A stretch of DNA of 27,953 nucleotides from an uncultured Prevotellaceae bacterium (GTDB lineage: Bacteria; Bacteroidota; Bacteroidia; Bacteroidales; Bacteroidaceae), in the NCBI GenBank assembly GCA_902771155.1, contig CACXVS010000037.1:1-27953 (forward strand), read 5' to 3'. A program made the position numbers and the translations under genes. This document shows, one piece after another, positions 1 to 7,179 of the stretch. The stretch's first letter is position 1. Every line of letters starts with the position of its first letter. The notes under the pieces were generated by a model that did not search any database, was not told where the DNA came from, and saw nothing but the letters and a program-made list of their open reading frames with translations.

Positions 1-22
1 TCTTCACAAGGAGATTAAATAA
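1..22 (+). CDS. rpmG: 3' end of rpmG, 50S ribosomal protein bL33 (partial)
   Basis: Only the last six codons and a TAA stop (20-22) are in the window. In this frame they read LHKEIK, which matches the usual C-terminus of Bacteroidetes bL33 (…HKEIK). The following gene is a DUF4295 gene, which normally sits directly after rpmB-rpmG in this phylum, so context supports the call. The gap to the next start is 12 bases, so the two are probably cotranscribed. The fragment is too short to prove identity by itself. Confidence 0.7.
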
Positions 23-34
23 TACGACTGAAGT

Positions 35-193
35 ATGGCAAAGAAAACCGTTGCTACCCTCCATGAAGGTTCAAAGGATGGTCGCGCTTACACAAAGGTA
101 ATCAAGATGGTGAAGAGCCCCAAGACTGGTGCTTACATCTTTGATGAGCAGATGGTTCCTAACGAGGAAGTTAAGGACTTCTTTAAGAATTAA
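35..193 (+). CDS. DUF4295 family small basic protein
   Basis: A 52-residue protein starting MAKKTVATLHEG and ending in FFKN. It is Lys-rich in its first half and matches the DUF4295 family, which is restricted to Bacteroidetes and lies between rpmG and ftsY. There is no signal peptide, membrane segment or recognisable catalytic motif. Its size, basic N-terminus and fixed place behind bL33 suggest a ribosome-associated role, which is inference. The ATG at 35 is the only sensible start and follows the rpmG stop by 12 bases. A strong terminator begins 22 bases after the stop, so the gene closes the ribosomal-protein transcription unit. Confidence 0.85.
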   Translation: MAKKTVATLHEGSKDGRAYTKVIKMVKSPKTGAYIFDEQMVPNEEVKDFFKN

Positions 194-214
194 TATCACT
201 TTTCGATAAAATCA

Positions 215-247
215 GAGGTCGCAAGTTAATTTGCGGCCTCTTTTTTT
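215..247 (+). terminator. Rho-independent terminator after DUF4295
   Basis: A 10-base stem (215-224 with 231-240, one G-T wobble) closes a 6-base loop and is followed by seven T residues (241-247). It ends the rpmG-DUF4295 unit. The last T residues also form the -33 TTTG of the ftsY promoter. Confidence 0.9.
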
Positions 248-276
248 GCGATTTCATCGATTTTTTTGTACCTTTG
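245..276 (+). promoter_or_regulatory. Bacteroidetes-type promoter of ftsY
   Basis: A -33 TTTG lies at 245-248 and a -7 box TACCTTTG (TAnnTTTG) at 269-276, separated by 20 bases, which fits the Bacteroidetes primary sigma factor consensus. Transcription would start around 282-284, leaving a leader of about 13 bases before the ATG at 296. This argues against the longer frame that opens with TTG at 266, since that codon lies inside the promoter. Confidence 0.8.
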
Positions 277-295
277 CCCCGTAATTAATTACAAT

Positions 296-1255
296 ATGGG
301 AATATTCGGATTTTTTAGTAAGGACAAAAAGGAAACGCTCGACAAGGGGTTGGAGAAGACCAAGACGAGTGTGTTTAATAAACTGGCGCGAGCTGTTGCA
401 GGAAAATCGAAGGTTGACGACGATGTGCTCGACAACCTTGAGGAAGTGCTGATTACCAGTGACGTGGGCGTGGATACCACCCTGAAGATCATCGAGCGTA
501 TTGAGGAGCGCGTGGCCAGGGATAAATATGTGAGTACATCGGAGTTGAACGCCATCCTGCGAGACGAGATAGCCGCGCTGCTGGCAGAAAACAACTCGGA
601 GGATAATGATAATTGGGATCTGCCCAGTGACCATAAACCCTACGTGATTCTGGTGGTAGGCGTTAATGGCGTAGGTAAGACGACCACTATCGGAAAACTC
701 GCCTGGCAATTCAAACAAGCAGGTAAGAAAGTGTATCTTGGTGCTGCCGACACCTTCAGGGCTGCTGCTGTAGAGCAGTTGTGTATATGGGGTGAGCGGG
801 TAGGAGTGCCCGTTGTGAAACAGCAGATGGGTAGTGATCCTGCCAGTGTGGCTTTTGACACGCTCTCAAGTGCAAAGGCCAATGGCGCAGACGTGGTGCT
901 GATTGATACGGCCGGTCGTCTGCATAACAAGGTGGGTCTGATGAACGAGCTGAAGAAAATCAAGGAAGTGATGAAGAAGGTGTTGCCTGAGGCGCCCGAC
1001 GAAGTGATGCTCGTGCTCGACGGCTCAACAGGACAAAATGCCTTTGAACAGGCCAAGCAGTTTGCTGCTGTGACTCAGATTACGTCACTGGCCATTACCA
1101 AACTTGACGGTACTGCCAAGGGGGGAGTGGTGATTGGCATCTCTGACCAGTTGAAGGTGCCTGTGAAGTATATCGGACTGGGAGAAGGGATGAAAGACCT
1201 GCAACTCTTTAATAAACGACAATTCGTTGACTCGTTGTTTGACATTGAAGATTGA
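296..1255 (+). CDS. ftsY: Signal recognition particle receptor FtsY
   Basis: FtsY is the SRP receptor GTPase that delivers ribosome-nascent chain complexes to SecYEG at the inner membrane. The 319-residue protein has an N-terminal four-helix N domain (about 15-100) and an NG GTPase domain with P-loop GVNGVGKTT (122-130), DTFRAAA (152-158), DTAGR (204-208) and TKLDG (268-272). It lacks the long acidic A domain of E. coli FtsY and starts with a short hydrophobic MGIFGFF, as in other Bacteroidetes. The ATG at 296 is chosen because the in-frame TTG at 266 is within the -7 promoter region. It heads an operon with rimO and two HU-type genes. The last codons and stop lie in a heptamer repeat. Confidence 0.95.
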   Translation: MGIFGFFSKDKKETLDKGLEKTKTSVFNKLARAVAGKSKVDDDVLDNLEEVLITSDVGVDTTLKIIERIEERVARDKYVSTSELNAILRDEIAALLAENNSEDNDNWDLPSDHKPYVILVVGVNGVGKTTTIGKLAWQFKQAGKKVYLGAADTFRAAAVEQLCIWGERVGVPVVKQQMGSDPASVAFDTLSSAKANGADVVLIDTAGRLHNKVGLMNELKKIKEVMKKVLPEAPDEVMLVLDGSTGQNAFEQAKQFAAVTQITSLAITKLDGTAKGGVVIGISDQLKVPVKYIGLGEGMKDLQLFNKRQFVDSLFDIED

Positions 1256-1271
1256 AGATTGAAAATTGAAG
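1244..1271 (+). repeat. Four-copy heptamer tandem repeat across the ftsY/rimO junction
   Basis: Four exact-period 7-base units lie here: ATTGAAG, ATTGAAG, ATTGAAA, ATTGAAG. The ftsY stop TGA (1253-1255) is in the second unit and the rimO TTG start (1266-1268) is in the fourth. The same heptamer family occurs in the opposite orientation at 20703-20730. Confidence 0.9.
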
Positions 1272-2579
1272 AAGACAATCGATATCATATCACTCGGATG
1301 CTCTAAGAACCTCGTAGATAGTGAGGTGCTGATGGGGTTGATGGAGGCCAATGGCTATCAGTGTACGCACGATAGTGATGACCCTCAGGGTGAGATTGTC
1401 GTTGTGAACACCTGTGGTTTTATTGCCGACGCCAAAGAGGAGAGTATCAATACCATCCTGGAGTTTGCCCAGGCTAAGACAGAAGGCAGAATCGAGAAAC
1501 TCTTCGTGATGGGTTGTCTGTCGGAACGTTATCTGGCAGAACTTGAGCAGGAGATTCCTGAAGTGGATGGATGGTATGGGAAGTTTAATTACAGGCAGCT
1601 GCTGAATGATCTGGAAGGCAAGGACTTCGTGGCTTGTGAAGGCAGGCGCCATATAACGACCCCTCACCATTACACCTATATCAAGATCAGTGAAGGGTGT
1701 GACCGCCATTGCGCCTATTGTGCCATTCCCCTTATCACAGGCCGTCATAAGAGTCGGCCAATGGATGAGATTCTCAATGAGGTGCGCCAGCTGGCAAACG
1801 GAGGCACAAGAGAGTTCAATATAATAGCCCAGGAACTGACCTACTACGGAGTAGATATCGACGGAAAACAGCATATCGCAGAACTCATCGAACAGATGGC
1901 GGATATTCCCGGCGTAGAGTGGATCCGTCTGCATTATGCCTATCCGACACATTTCCCGTGGGATCTGCTTCGGGTGATGCGTGAGAAGAAGAATGTGTGC
2001 AACTATCTGGATATCGCCTTACAGCATATCTCTGACAACATGCTTCAGCGGATGCAGCGCCATGTGACCAAGGATGAGACCTATGAACTGGTGAGGCGTT
2101 TGCGAAAGGAGGTGCCTGGCATTCATATCCGTACGACACTGATGGTGGGCTTTCCGGGGGAGACTGAAGAGGACTTTGAGGAACTGAAAGAATTTGTGAA
2201 ATGGGCCCGTTTCGAACGTATGGGTGCCTTTGCTTATTCTGAAGAGGAAGGAACCTACTCGGCACAACACTATGAAGACGATGTGCCTGAGGATGTCAAA
2301 CAAGTGCGCCTGGACAAGATCATGCGTATCCAGCAGACTATCAGTGCGGAACTGGAGGCAGAGAAAGTGGGGAAGGTATTAAAGGTGGTCGTTGACAGGC
2401 GCGAAGGAGACTATTATGTGGGACGAACGGAATTCTGTTCGCCTGAAGTGGATCCCGAGGTCTTGATCCCCGCTTCGGAACGTGTACTGACAATCGGGCA
2501 ATTCTACGATGTGAAGATAACAGACTCGGAAGAATTTGATTTATATGGATCAACAATCATTATAAAATATGACGAATAA
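1266..2579 (+). CDS. rimO: Ribosomal protein uS12 methylthiotransferase RimO
   Basis: This radical SAM enzyme methylthiolates an Asp of ribosomal protein uS12. The 437-residue protein shows the N-terminal UPF0004 iron-sulfur ligands C12, C50 and C84, the radical SAM motif GCDRHCAYC (C145, C149, C152), and a C-terminal TRAM domain of roughly 65 residues. Translation must begin at the TTG at 1266. An in-frame TGA occurs at 1260-1262, and the next ATG would remove the conserved LGCSKNLVDSE segment with C12. The start is 10 bases after the ftsY stop and inside a heptamer repeat. The 3' end overlaps the next gene by 11 bases, indicating coupling. Confidence 0.96.
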   Translation: MKKTIDIISLGCSKNLVDSEVLMGLMEANGYQCTHDSDDPQGEIVVVNTCGFIADAKEESINTILEFAQAKTEGRIEKLFVMGCLSERYLAELEQEIPEVDGWYGKFNYRQLLNDLEGKDFVACEGRRHITTPHHYTYIKISEGCDRHCAYCAIPLITGRHKSRPMDEILNEVRQLANGGTREFNIIAQELTYYGVDIDGKQHIAELIEQMADIPGVEWIRLHYAYPTHFPWDLLRVMREKKNVCNYLDIALQHISDNMLQRMQRHVTKDETYELVRRLRKEVPGIHIRTTLMVGFPGETEEDFEELKEFVKWARFERMGAFAYSEEEGTYSAQHYEDDVPEDVKQVRLDKIMRIQQTISAELEAEKVGKVLKVVVDRREGDYYVGRTEFCSPEVDPEVLIPASERVLTIGQFYDVKITDSEEFDLYGSTIIIKYDE

Positions 2580-2856
2580 AGACTTTATCTCAGAATTAGC
2601 GGAGCAGACGGGTTATACTCCTGAAGAAACGCAGAAAATGGTGAATACCGTCGTGGAGGCGATGGGTGACCATTTCCAGGAAGACGGTGCTGTGCTTGTG
2701 CCGAATTTCGGTACTTTTGAAGTCAAGAAGAAACTGGAGAGGATCATGGTAAATCCTTCGACGGGTCAGCGTATGCTCGTTCCGCCTAAACTGGTGCTGA
2801 ATTTCAAGCCCAACGTAAACTGGAAAGACCGTTTAAAGAATGGAGGGGCTGAATGA
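2569..2856 (+). CDS. HU-family DNA-binding protein
   Basis: A 95-residue protein with the HU/IHF fold pattern: an N-terminal helical part (MTNKDFISELAEQTGYTPEE) followed by a beta arm containing FGTFEVKKK (about 48-56) and the NPSTGQ turn (about 63-68), equivalent to the NPxTG tip of HU arms. HU proteins bind and bend DNA as dimers. The start overlaps the end of rimO by 11 bases (ATG at 2569), and the stop overlaps the start of the next HU-type gene in ATGATG. The two adjacent HU-type genes could form a heterodimer, which is inference. Confidence 0.88.
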   Translation: MTNKDFISELAEQTGYTPEETQKMVNTVVEAMGDHFQEDGAVLVPNFGTFEVKKKLERIMVNPSTGQRMLVPPKLVLNFKPNVNWKDRLKNGGAE

Positions 2857-4079
2857 TGGGAAAACTGACAATACAAGATATCGCCAAGACGCTGATAGAG
2901 CGTAACGATCTGAGCAAGAAAGAGTCGTCGGCCTTTGTGAATGCCATGTTTGAAATCATCAGACAGGCCTTGGAGCGTGACAGGGTCGTGAAGGTGAAAG
3001 GCTTAGGTACTTTCAAGATTATCGATGTGGATGCCCGGGAAAGCGTGAATGTCAATACGGGAGAGCGGGTGCTGATAGAAGGACATGATAAGATAACCTT
3101 CGTGCCCGACACGCTGATGAAGGAACTGGTGAACAAGCCATTCTCGCAGTTTGAGACCGTGGTGCTGAAAGACGGTGTTGATTTTGATGATATGGAAGGT
3201 AAGGAAGAGGACGGTGAAGCTTCTGCACCTCTGGTGGAATTTGGTGACAGCATCAATTTGAAACCGGTGATTCTGGGTCAGCCCGAACCTTCTCCTGTCC
3301 CCGAACCTTCTCCTGTCCCAGAGCCAGTCGCCGAACCTCAACCCGTACCAGAGCCCACGCCAGAGCCGGATCCTCTTCTTGAGTCGGACCCCATGTCGGC
3401 AAAGGAAGAGCCTGTCGGCGAGGAGCCTGCAGAAGAGCCTGTGGCTAATGAGACTACTGAGGATGAAATCGTAGAGGATGAAGAGCTGCTTGATGATGAT
3501 GAAGAGACGGGCGATGGAAAGAAGTGGCTGATAGCCTTGGTAGCCTGTCTGTTAGGTCTTTTAGCCGGTTATTTCATAGGTAGTTATTATCCATTCTCGC
3601 AATTCGTTTCTCCGGGTGAGGTGAAAGTGGAAAAGACAGTGGTGGCTAAGCCTGTAAAGAAAACTGTGGTTGCTCCTGTAAAACAGGAAGTGAAACCGGA
3701 GACTCCAGAATCGGAAGTGAAACCAGAGTCACCTGCTTCAGAGGTTAAGCCCGAGCCAAAGCCCGAGGTTAAGTCTGATGGTCCTAAGCCCGTAGAGTCG
3801 AAGCCCGTTGCTGAGCCCGAAGTGGATAAGTATGCTGCGATGGATATCCGAGTACGTACTGGCGCCTATAAGATTATCGGCACCGATCGTGTGATTAAGG
3901 TAAAAGAAGGCGAGACTGTCGCTAAAATAGCCCGTCGTGTCTTAGGTCCCGATATGGAATGTTATCTGGAAGTGTATAATGGTCTGAAGGCTTCATCACA
4001 ACTGAAAGTAGGACAGGAAATCAAGGTTCCGAAATTGCAGTTGAAGAAGAAAAAGAAGCCTCAGACTGTGAATGAATAG
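2853..4079 (+). CDS. HU domain - transmembrane helix - LysM protein
   Basis: A 408-residue multidomain protein. Residues 3-95 form an HU/IHF-like domain (KGLGTFKIIDV and the VNTGERV turn). Residues 144-180 are Pro-Glu repeats and 184-221 are very acidic. A single hydrophobic helix spans about 225-246, preceded by KK. Residues 258-324 are a Pro/Lys/Glu/Val linker. Residues 346-394 match a LysM domain (VKEGETVAKIARRVLG … LKVGQEIKVP). The tail is Lys-rich. With lysines on the N-side of the helix, the positive-inside rule places HU in the cytoplasm and LysM in the periplasm. A DNA-to-peptidoglycan link is therefore possible, but this is inference. Start may be ATG 2853 or ATG 2856. It is the last gene before a terminator. 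Confidence 0.88.
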   Translation: MMGKLTIQDIAKTLIERNDLSKKESSAFVNAMFEIIRQALERDRVVKVKGLGTFKIIDVDARESVNVNTGERVLIEGHDKITFVPDTLMKELVNKPFSQFETVVLKDGVDFDDMEGKEEDGEASAPLVEFGDSINLKPVILGQPEPSPVPEPSPVPEPVAEPQPVPEPTPEPDPLLESDPMSAKEEPVGEEPAEEPVANETTEDEIVEDEELLDDDEETGDGKKWLIALVACLLGLLAGYFIGSYYPFSQFVSPGEVKVEKTVVAKPVKKTVVAPVKQEVKPETPESEVKPESPASEVKPEPKPEVKSDGPKPVESKPVAEPEVDKYAAMDIRVRTGAYKIIGTDRVIKVKEGETVAKIARRVLGPDMECYLEVYNGLKASSQLKVGQEIKVPKLQLKKKKKPQTVNE

Positions 4080-4089
4080 GGTAAGAATG

Positions 4090-4128
4090 AAAAAGTTTCT
4101 TAAAACTTAGGTTTTGGGAAACTTTTTT
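4090..4128 (+). terminator. Terminator ending the ftsY-rimO-HU operon
   Basis: An outer inverted repeat AAAAAGTTTC (4090-4099) pairs with GAAACTTTTTT (4118-4128), and an inner AAAAC/GTTTT extends the stem. The 3' arm ends in six T residues. AT-rich but convincing; because both arms are A- or T-tracted it may also work on the other strand. Confidence 0.8.
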
Positions 4129-4151
4129 AATATTATTTAGACAGATAAATG

Positions 4152-4182
4152 TGTGAGAAATACTATTATTTCACTACTTTTG
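4152..4182 (+). promoter_or_regulatory. Promoter of the moxR-bat operon
   Basis: The -7 box TACTTTTG (4175-4182) fits TAnnTTTG. A weak -33 (TGTG, 4152-4155) lies 19 bases upstream. The leader to the moxR ATG at 4218 would be about 29 bases. No other good promoter was seen before queA, so this one may drive about 10 kb. Confidence 0.65.
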
Positions 4183-4217
4183 CGGACAAAATGAGAAAAC
4201 TATAAAAAGGTAATATT

Positions 4218-5213
4218 ATGGCAGAAGCTATTGACATCCGGGAGTTGAATGTCCGGATAGAACAACAAAGCGCATTCGTGACAAATTTGGTGAGCGGTAT
4301 GGACCGCGTCATCGTAGGACAGAAGCATCTGGTGGATTCACTCTTGATAGGACTGTTGAGTGATGGACATATCCTGTTGGAAGGTGTGCCGGGACTGGCT
4401 AAGACATTAGCCATCAAAACGCTTGCACAACTGATTGCAGCAGATTACAGCCGCATCCAGTTTACACCCGACCTTCTTCCTGCCGATGTGATTGGTACGA
4501 TGATCTACTCTCAGAAAGACGAGAACTTCCAGGTGAAGAAAGGTCCTGTGTTTGCCAACTTCGTGCTGGCAGATGAAATTAACCGTGCACCGGCAAAAGT
4601 TCAGAGTGCACTTCTGGAGGCGATGCAGGAGAAGCAGGTGACAATCGGAAGCTCTACCTTCCAGCTTCCAAACCCCTTCCTTGTGATGGCTACGCAGAAT
4701 CCTATTGAACAGGAGGGAACATACCCCCTGCCAGAGGCTCAGGTGGACCGATTCATGCTGAAGGTCGTGATTGATTATCCTTCGTTAGACGAGGAGAAGA
4801 AGATTATCCGTGAGAATATTGCCGGCGAGATGCCGACCGTGACTCCTGTGACTACAGCAGAAGAGATACTGAAGGCTCGCAGCGTGGTCCGTGAAGTCTA
4901 TATCGACGAGAAGATTGAGCAGTATATTGCTGATATTGTTTTTGCAACACGCTATCCCGACCGTTATGGATTGAAAGACCTGAAGGATATGATCAGTTTC
5001 GGTGGTTCACCCCGTGCCAGTATTAATCTGGCAAAGGCTGCTCGTGCCTATGCTTTCATCAAGCGCCGTGGTTATGTAGTGCCTGAGGATGTGCGTGCCG
5101 TAGCCCATGATGTGTTGCGCCATCGTATTGGTCTTACCTATGAGGCAGAGGCCAGCAATATCACCAGCGAGGAAATCGTCTCAAAGATTATCAATAAGGT
5201 CGAAGTACCCTAA
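4218..5213 (+). CDS. MoxR-family AAA+ ATPase
   Basis: A 331-residue AAA+ ATPase with Walker A GVPGLAKT (56-63), Walker B VLADEIN (116-122), the sensor region ATQNP (about 158-162) and the C-terminal lid. MoxR ATPases act as chaperones that assemble or activate VWA-domain protein complexes. Here the gene directly precedes a DUF58 gene and VWA membrane genes (batA, batB), the standard MoxR-partner arrangement. It is cytoplasmic, with no signal peptide. The ATG at 4218 follows a clear -7 box. It is the first gene of the long operon, and the gap to DUF58 is 16 bases. Confidence 0.95.
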   Translation: MAEAIDIRELNVRIEQQSAFVTNLVSGMDRVIVGQKHLVDSLLIGLLSDGHILLEGVPGLAKTLAIKTLAQLIAADYSRIQFTPDLLPADVIGTMIYSQKDENFQVKKGPVFANFVLADEINRAPAKVQSALLEAMQEKQVTIGSSTFQLPNPFLVMATQNPIEQEGTYPLPEAQVDRFMLKVVIDYPSLDEEKKIIRENIAGEMPTVTPVTTAEEILKARSVVREVYIDEKIEQYIADIVFATRYPDRYGLKDLKDMISFGGSPRASINLAKAARAYAFIKRRGYVVPEDVRAVAHDVLRHRIGLTYEAEASNITSEEIVSKIINKVEVP

Positions 5214-5229
5214 GATTGTAGAATTGAAG

Positions 5230-6099
5230 ATGGAGACATCTGAGATCATAAAGAAAGTCCGTAAGATAGAGATCAAGACCCGTGGCTTGAGTTCTAACAT
5301 CTTCGCAGGTCAGTATCATTCTGCCTTCAAGGGTAGGGGTATGGCCTTCAGCGAAGTGCGAGAGTATCAGTTCGGGGATGACGTGCGTGATATCGACTGG
5401 AACGTGACAGCTCGATTCCATCGTCCTTATGTGAAGGTGTTTGAAGAGGAGCGCGAACTGACAGTCATGCTCCTGATCGATGTCAGCGGATCGTTGGACT
5501 TTGGTACCCAGAAGCAGATGAAGCGTGACATGGTGACGGAGATAGCTGCCACCATCGCCTTCAGTGCCATCCAGAATAATGATAAGATTGGAGTGGTGTT
5601 TTTCTCTGATAAGATCGAGAAATACATTCCTCCCAAGAAGGGGCGCAAGCATATCCTTTATATTATTCGTGAGATGCTGGACTTCCAGCCTGAGTCAAAA
5701 CGTACTGATGTGAAGCAGGCCGTAGAGTTTCTTTCGAGTGTCCAGAAAAGGCGTACCACTGCTTTTATCTTGAGTGATTTCTATGTGCGTAATGACTTTC
5801 AGCAGTCTTTGCAGATTTGTAACAGAAAGCATGATGTCGTTGCTATACAGGTTTACGACCAGCGTGCGAAGGAGCTGCCTGATGTGGGACTAATGAAAGT
5901 CGTTGATGCCGAAACGGGGTTCGAACAATATGTTGATACGGGTTCTAAGCGTCTGCGCCAGGCTTATCACAACTACTGGTTGAGCCGTCAGGCTGAATTA
6001 CAAGACACATTCAATAAGAGCAATGTTGACAATGTAAGTATTGCAACGAATGAGGATTTCGTCAAGTCCTTGCTGATGTTGTTTAAACAGAGAAGTTAA
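5230..6099 (+). CDS. DUF58 domain protein (VWA-like)
   Basis: A 289-residue soluble protein of the DUF58 family. The family signature REYQFGDDVRDIDWNVTAR spans about 44-62, and a VWA-like metal site DVSGS follows at 84-88. DUF58 proteins are regular MoxR partners, and their exact biochemical role is not settled. The ATG at 5230 is chosen because the in-frame extension upstream to 5107 lies inside moxR and gives a sequence unlike the family. There is no membrane segment, so it probably acts at the cytoplasmic face. Its stop overlaps the next start by one base (TAATG). Confidence 0.93.
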   Translation: METSEIIKKVRKIEIKTRGLSSNIFAGQYHSAFKGRGMAFSEVREYQFGDDVRDIDWNVTARFHRPYVKVFEEERELTVMLLIDVSGSLDFGTQKQMKRDMVTEIAATIAFSAIQNNDKIGVVFFSDKIEKYIPPKKGRKHILYIIREMLDFQPESKRTDVKQAVEFLSSVQKRRTTAFILSDFYVRNDFQQSLQICNRKHDVVAIQVYDQRAKELPDVGLMKVVDAETGFEQYVDTGSKRLRQAYHNYWLSRQAELQDTFNKSNVDNVSIATNEDFVKSLLMLFKQRS

Positions 6100-7169
6100 T
6101 GAAAAGACTGTATATCGTAATTATTCTGTGTGCCAGTGTCTTACGCATGGCTGCGCAAGTTTCGGTAGAGGCTGAGATAGACTCTATTCAGATCTTTGTC
6201 GGTCAGCAGGCTCATGTTACTCTGACGGCACATGCCAAGGATAATGCGAAGATTGAATTTCCGCAATTCAAACCCACTCAGTATATTACGCCAGGCGTAG
6301 AAGTGCTGTCGAGCCAGGAACTTGAGAAGAAAGAACAGGATAATGGTTTTGTGGCCAGATCCGTGGTCTATACCTTGACCTCCTTTGACGATACCTTATA
6401 CTATCTGCCTCCTATGACTGTGAAGATAGACGGTAAGCCGTATAAGAGTAAGAGTCTGGCACTGAAGGTGTTGACGATTGAAGTTGACACTACTAATATA
6501 GAACAGTTCTTTGGACCGAAGGATGTACAGAACAATCCTTTCCAGTGGAGCGATTGGAGTCTGTCGTTCTGGCTGAGTGTCCTGCTGATCGTATTGTTAG
6601 CTCTCTGTTATTATCTTTATCTTCGTTTCAGAGACAATAAGCCTATCATCAGTCATATCCGTATCGTCAAGCGGTTGTTGCCTCATCAGAAGGCTTTGAA
6701 GGAGATTGAACAGATTAAGGCCGACAAGATGGTTGCCTCGGAGAATTCTAAGGAATACTACACCAAACTGACGGAAACATTGCGTAAGTATATTGAGGAG
6801 CGGTACGGTTTCAGTGCCATGGAGATGACCAGTAGCGAGATCATTGAGAAACTGACAGCAACGCAAGATGAAAAGGCTCTGTCAGAGTTGCGTCATCTGT
6901 TCCTGACTGCGGATCTGGTGAAGTTCGCTAAATATTCTACGCTGATCAACGAGAATGATATGAATCTTGTCAATGCGATAGAGTTCATTAACCAGACCAA
7001 ACTGGAGAATGTGCCTGTAGAGGAAACGGTAAAGCCGCAACTCTCGGAGGAGGATCAGCGCTCGCAGAAGGCAAGACGATGGCTGAAGATGGCTATTGTC
7101 GTCGTTTCTGTGGTATGTCTGTTGCTTTTTGCTTTCGTAGTGTTCACACTCTATCAGTTGTTATATTAA
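6099..7169 (+). CDS. Membrane protein of the bat operon, BatD-like short form
   Basis: A 356-residue protein with a signal peptide (1-19, cleavage near AAQ), a periplasmic beta-rich domain like the N-terminal part of BatD, a membrane helix at about 158-176, a cytoplasmic helical region (about 180-325) and a second helix at about 331-353. It overlaps DUF58 by one base and precedes batA by 10 bases. Such a short BatD-like protein commonly lies between DUF58 and batA in Bacteroidetes. Its function is unknown; it probably belongs to the same envelope complex. No catalytic motif is visible. The TM-flanked cytoplasmic part (KEYYTKLTETLRKYIEERYG) resembles the same region in the BatD encoded downstream. 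Confidence 0.8.
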   Translation: MKRLYIVIILCASVLRMAAQVSVEAEIDSIQIFVGQQAHVTLTAHAKDNAKIEFPQFKPTQYITPGVEVLSSQELEKKEQDNGFVARSVVYTLTSFDDTLYYLPPMTVKIDGKPYKSKSLALKVLTIEVDTTNIEQFFGPKDVQNNPFQWSDWSLSFWLSVLLIVLLALCYYLYLRFRDNKPIISHIRIVKRLLPHQKALKEIEQIKADKMVASENSKEYYTKLTETLRKYIEERYGFSAMEMTSSEIIEKLTATQDEKALSELRHLFLTADLVKFAKYSTLINENDMNLVNAIEFINQTKLENVPVEETVKPQLSEEDQRSQKARRWLKMAIVVVSVVCLLLFAFVVFTLYQLLY

Positions 7170-7179
7170 AAGGAATCGG

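Noticed and set aside
1290..1952. A 220-codon minus-strand frame within rimO
   Set aside because: Fully antisense to conserved radical SAM coding sequence, no promoter and no family resemblance.
2569..4079. A single HU pair formed by a split gene
   Set aside because: Both HU domains are complete and differ in sequence; the overlap ATGATG is a normal coupled junction.
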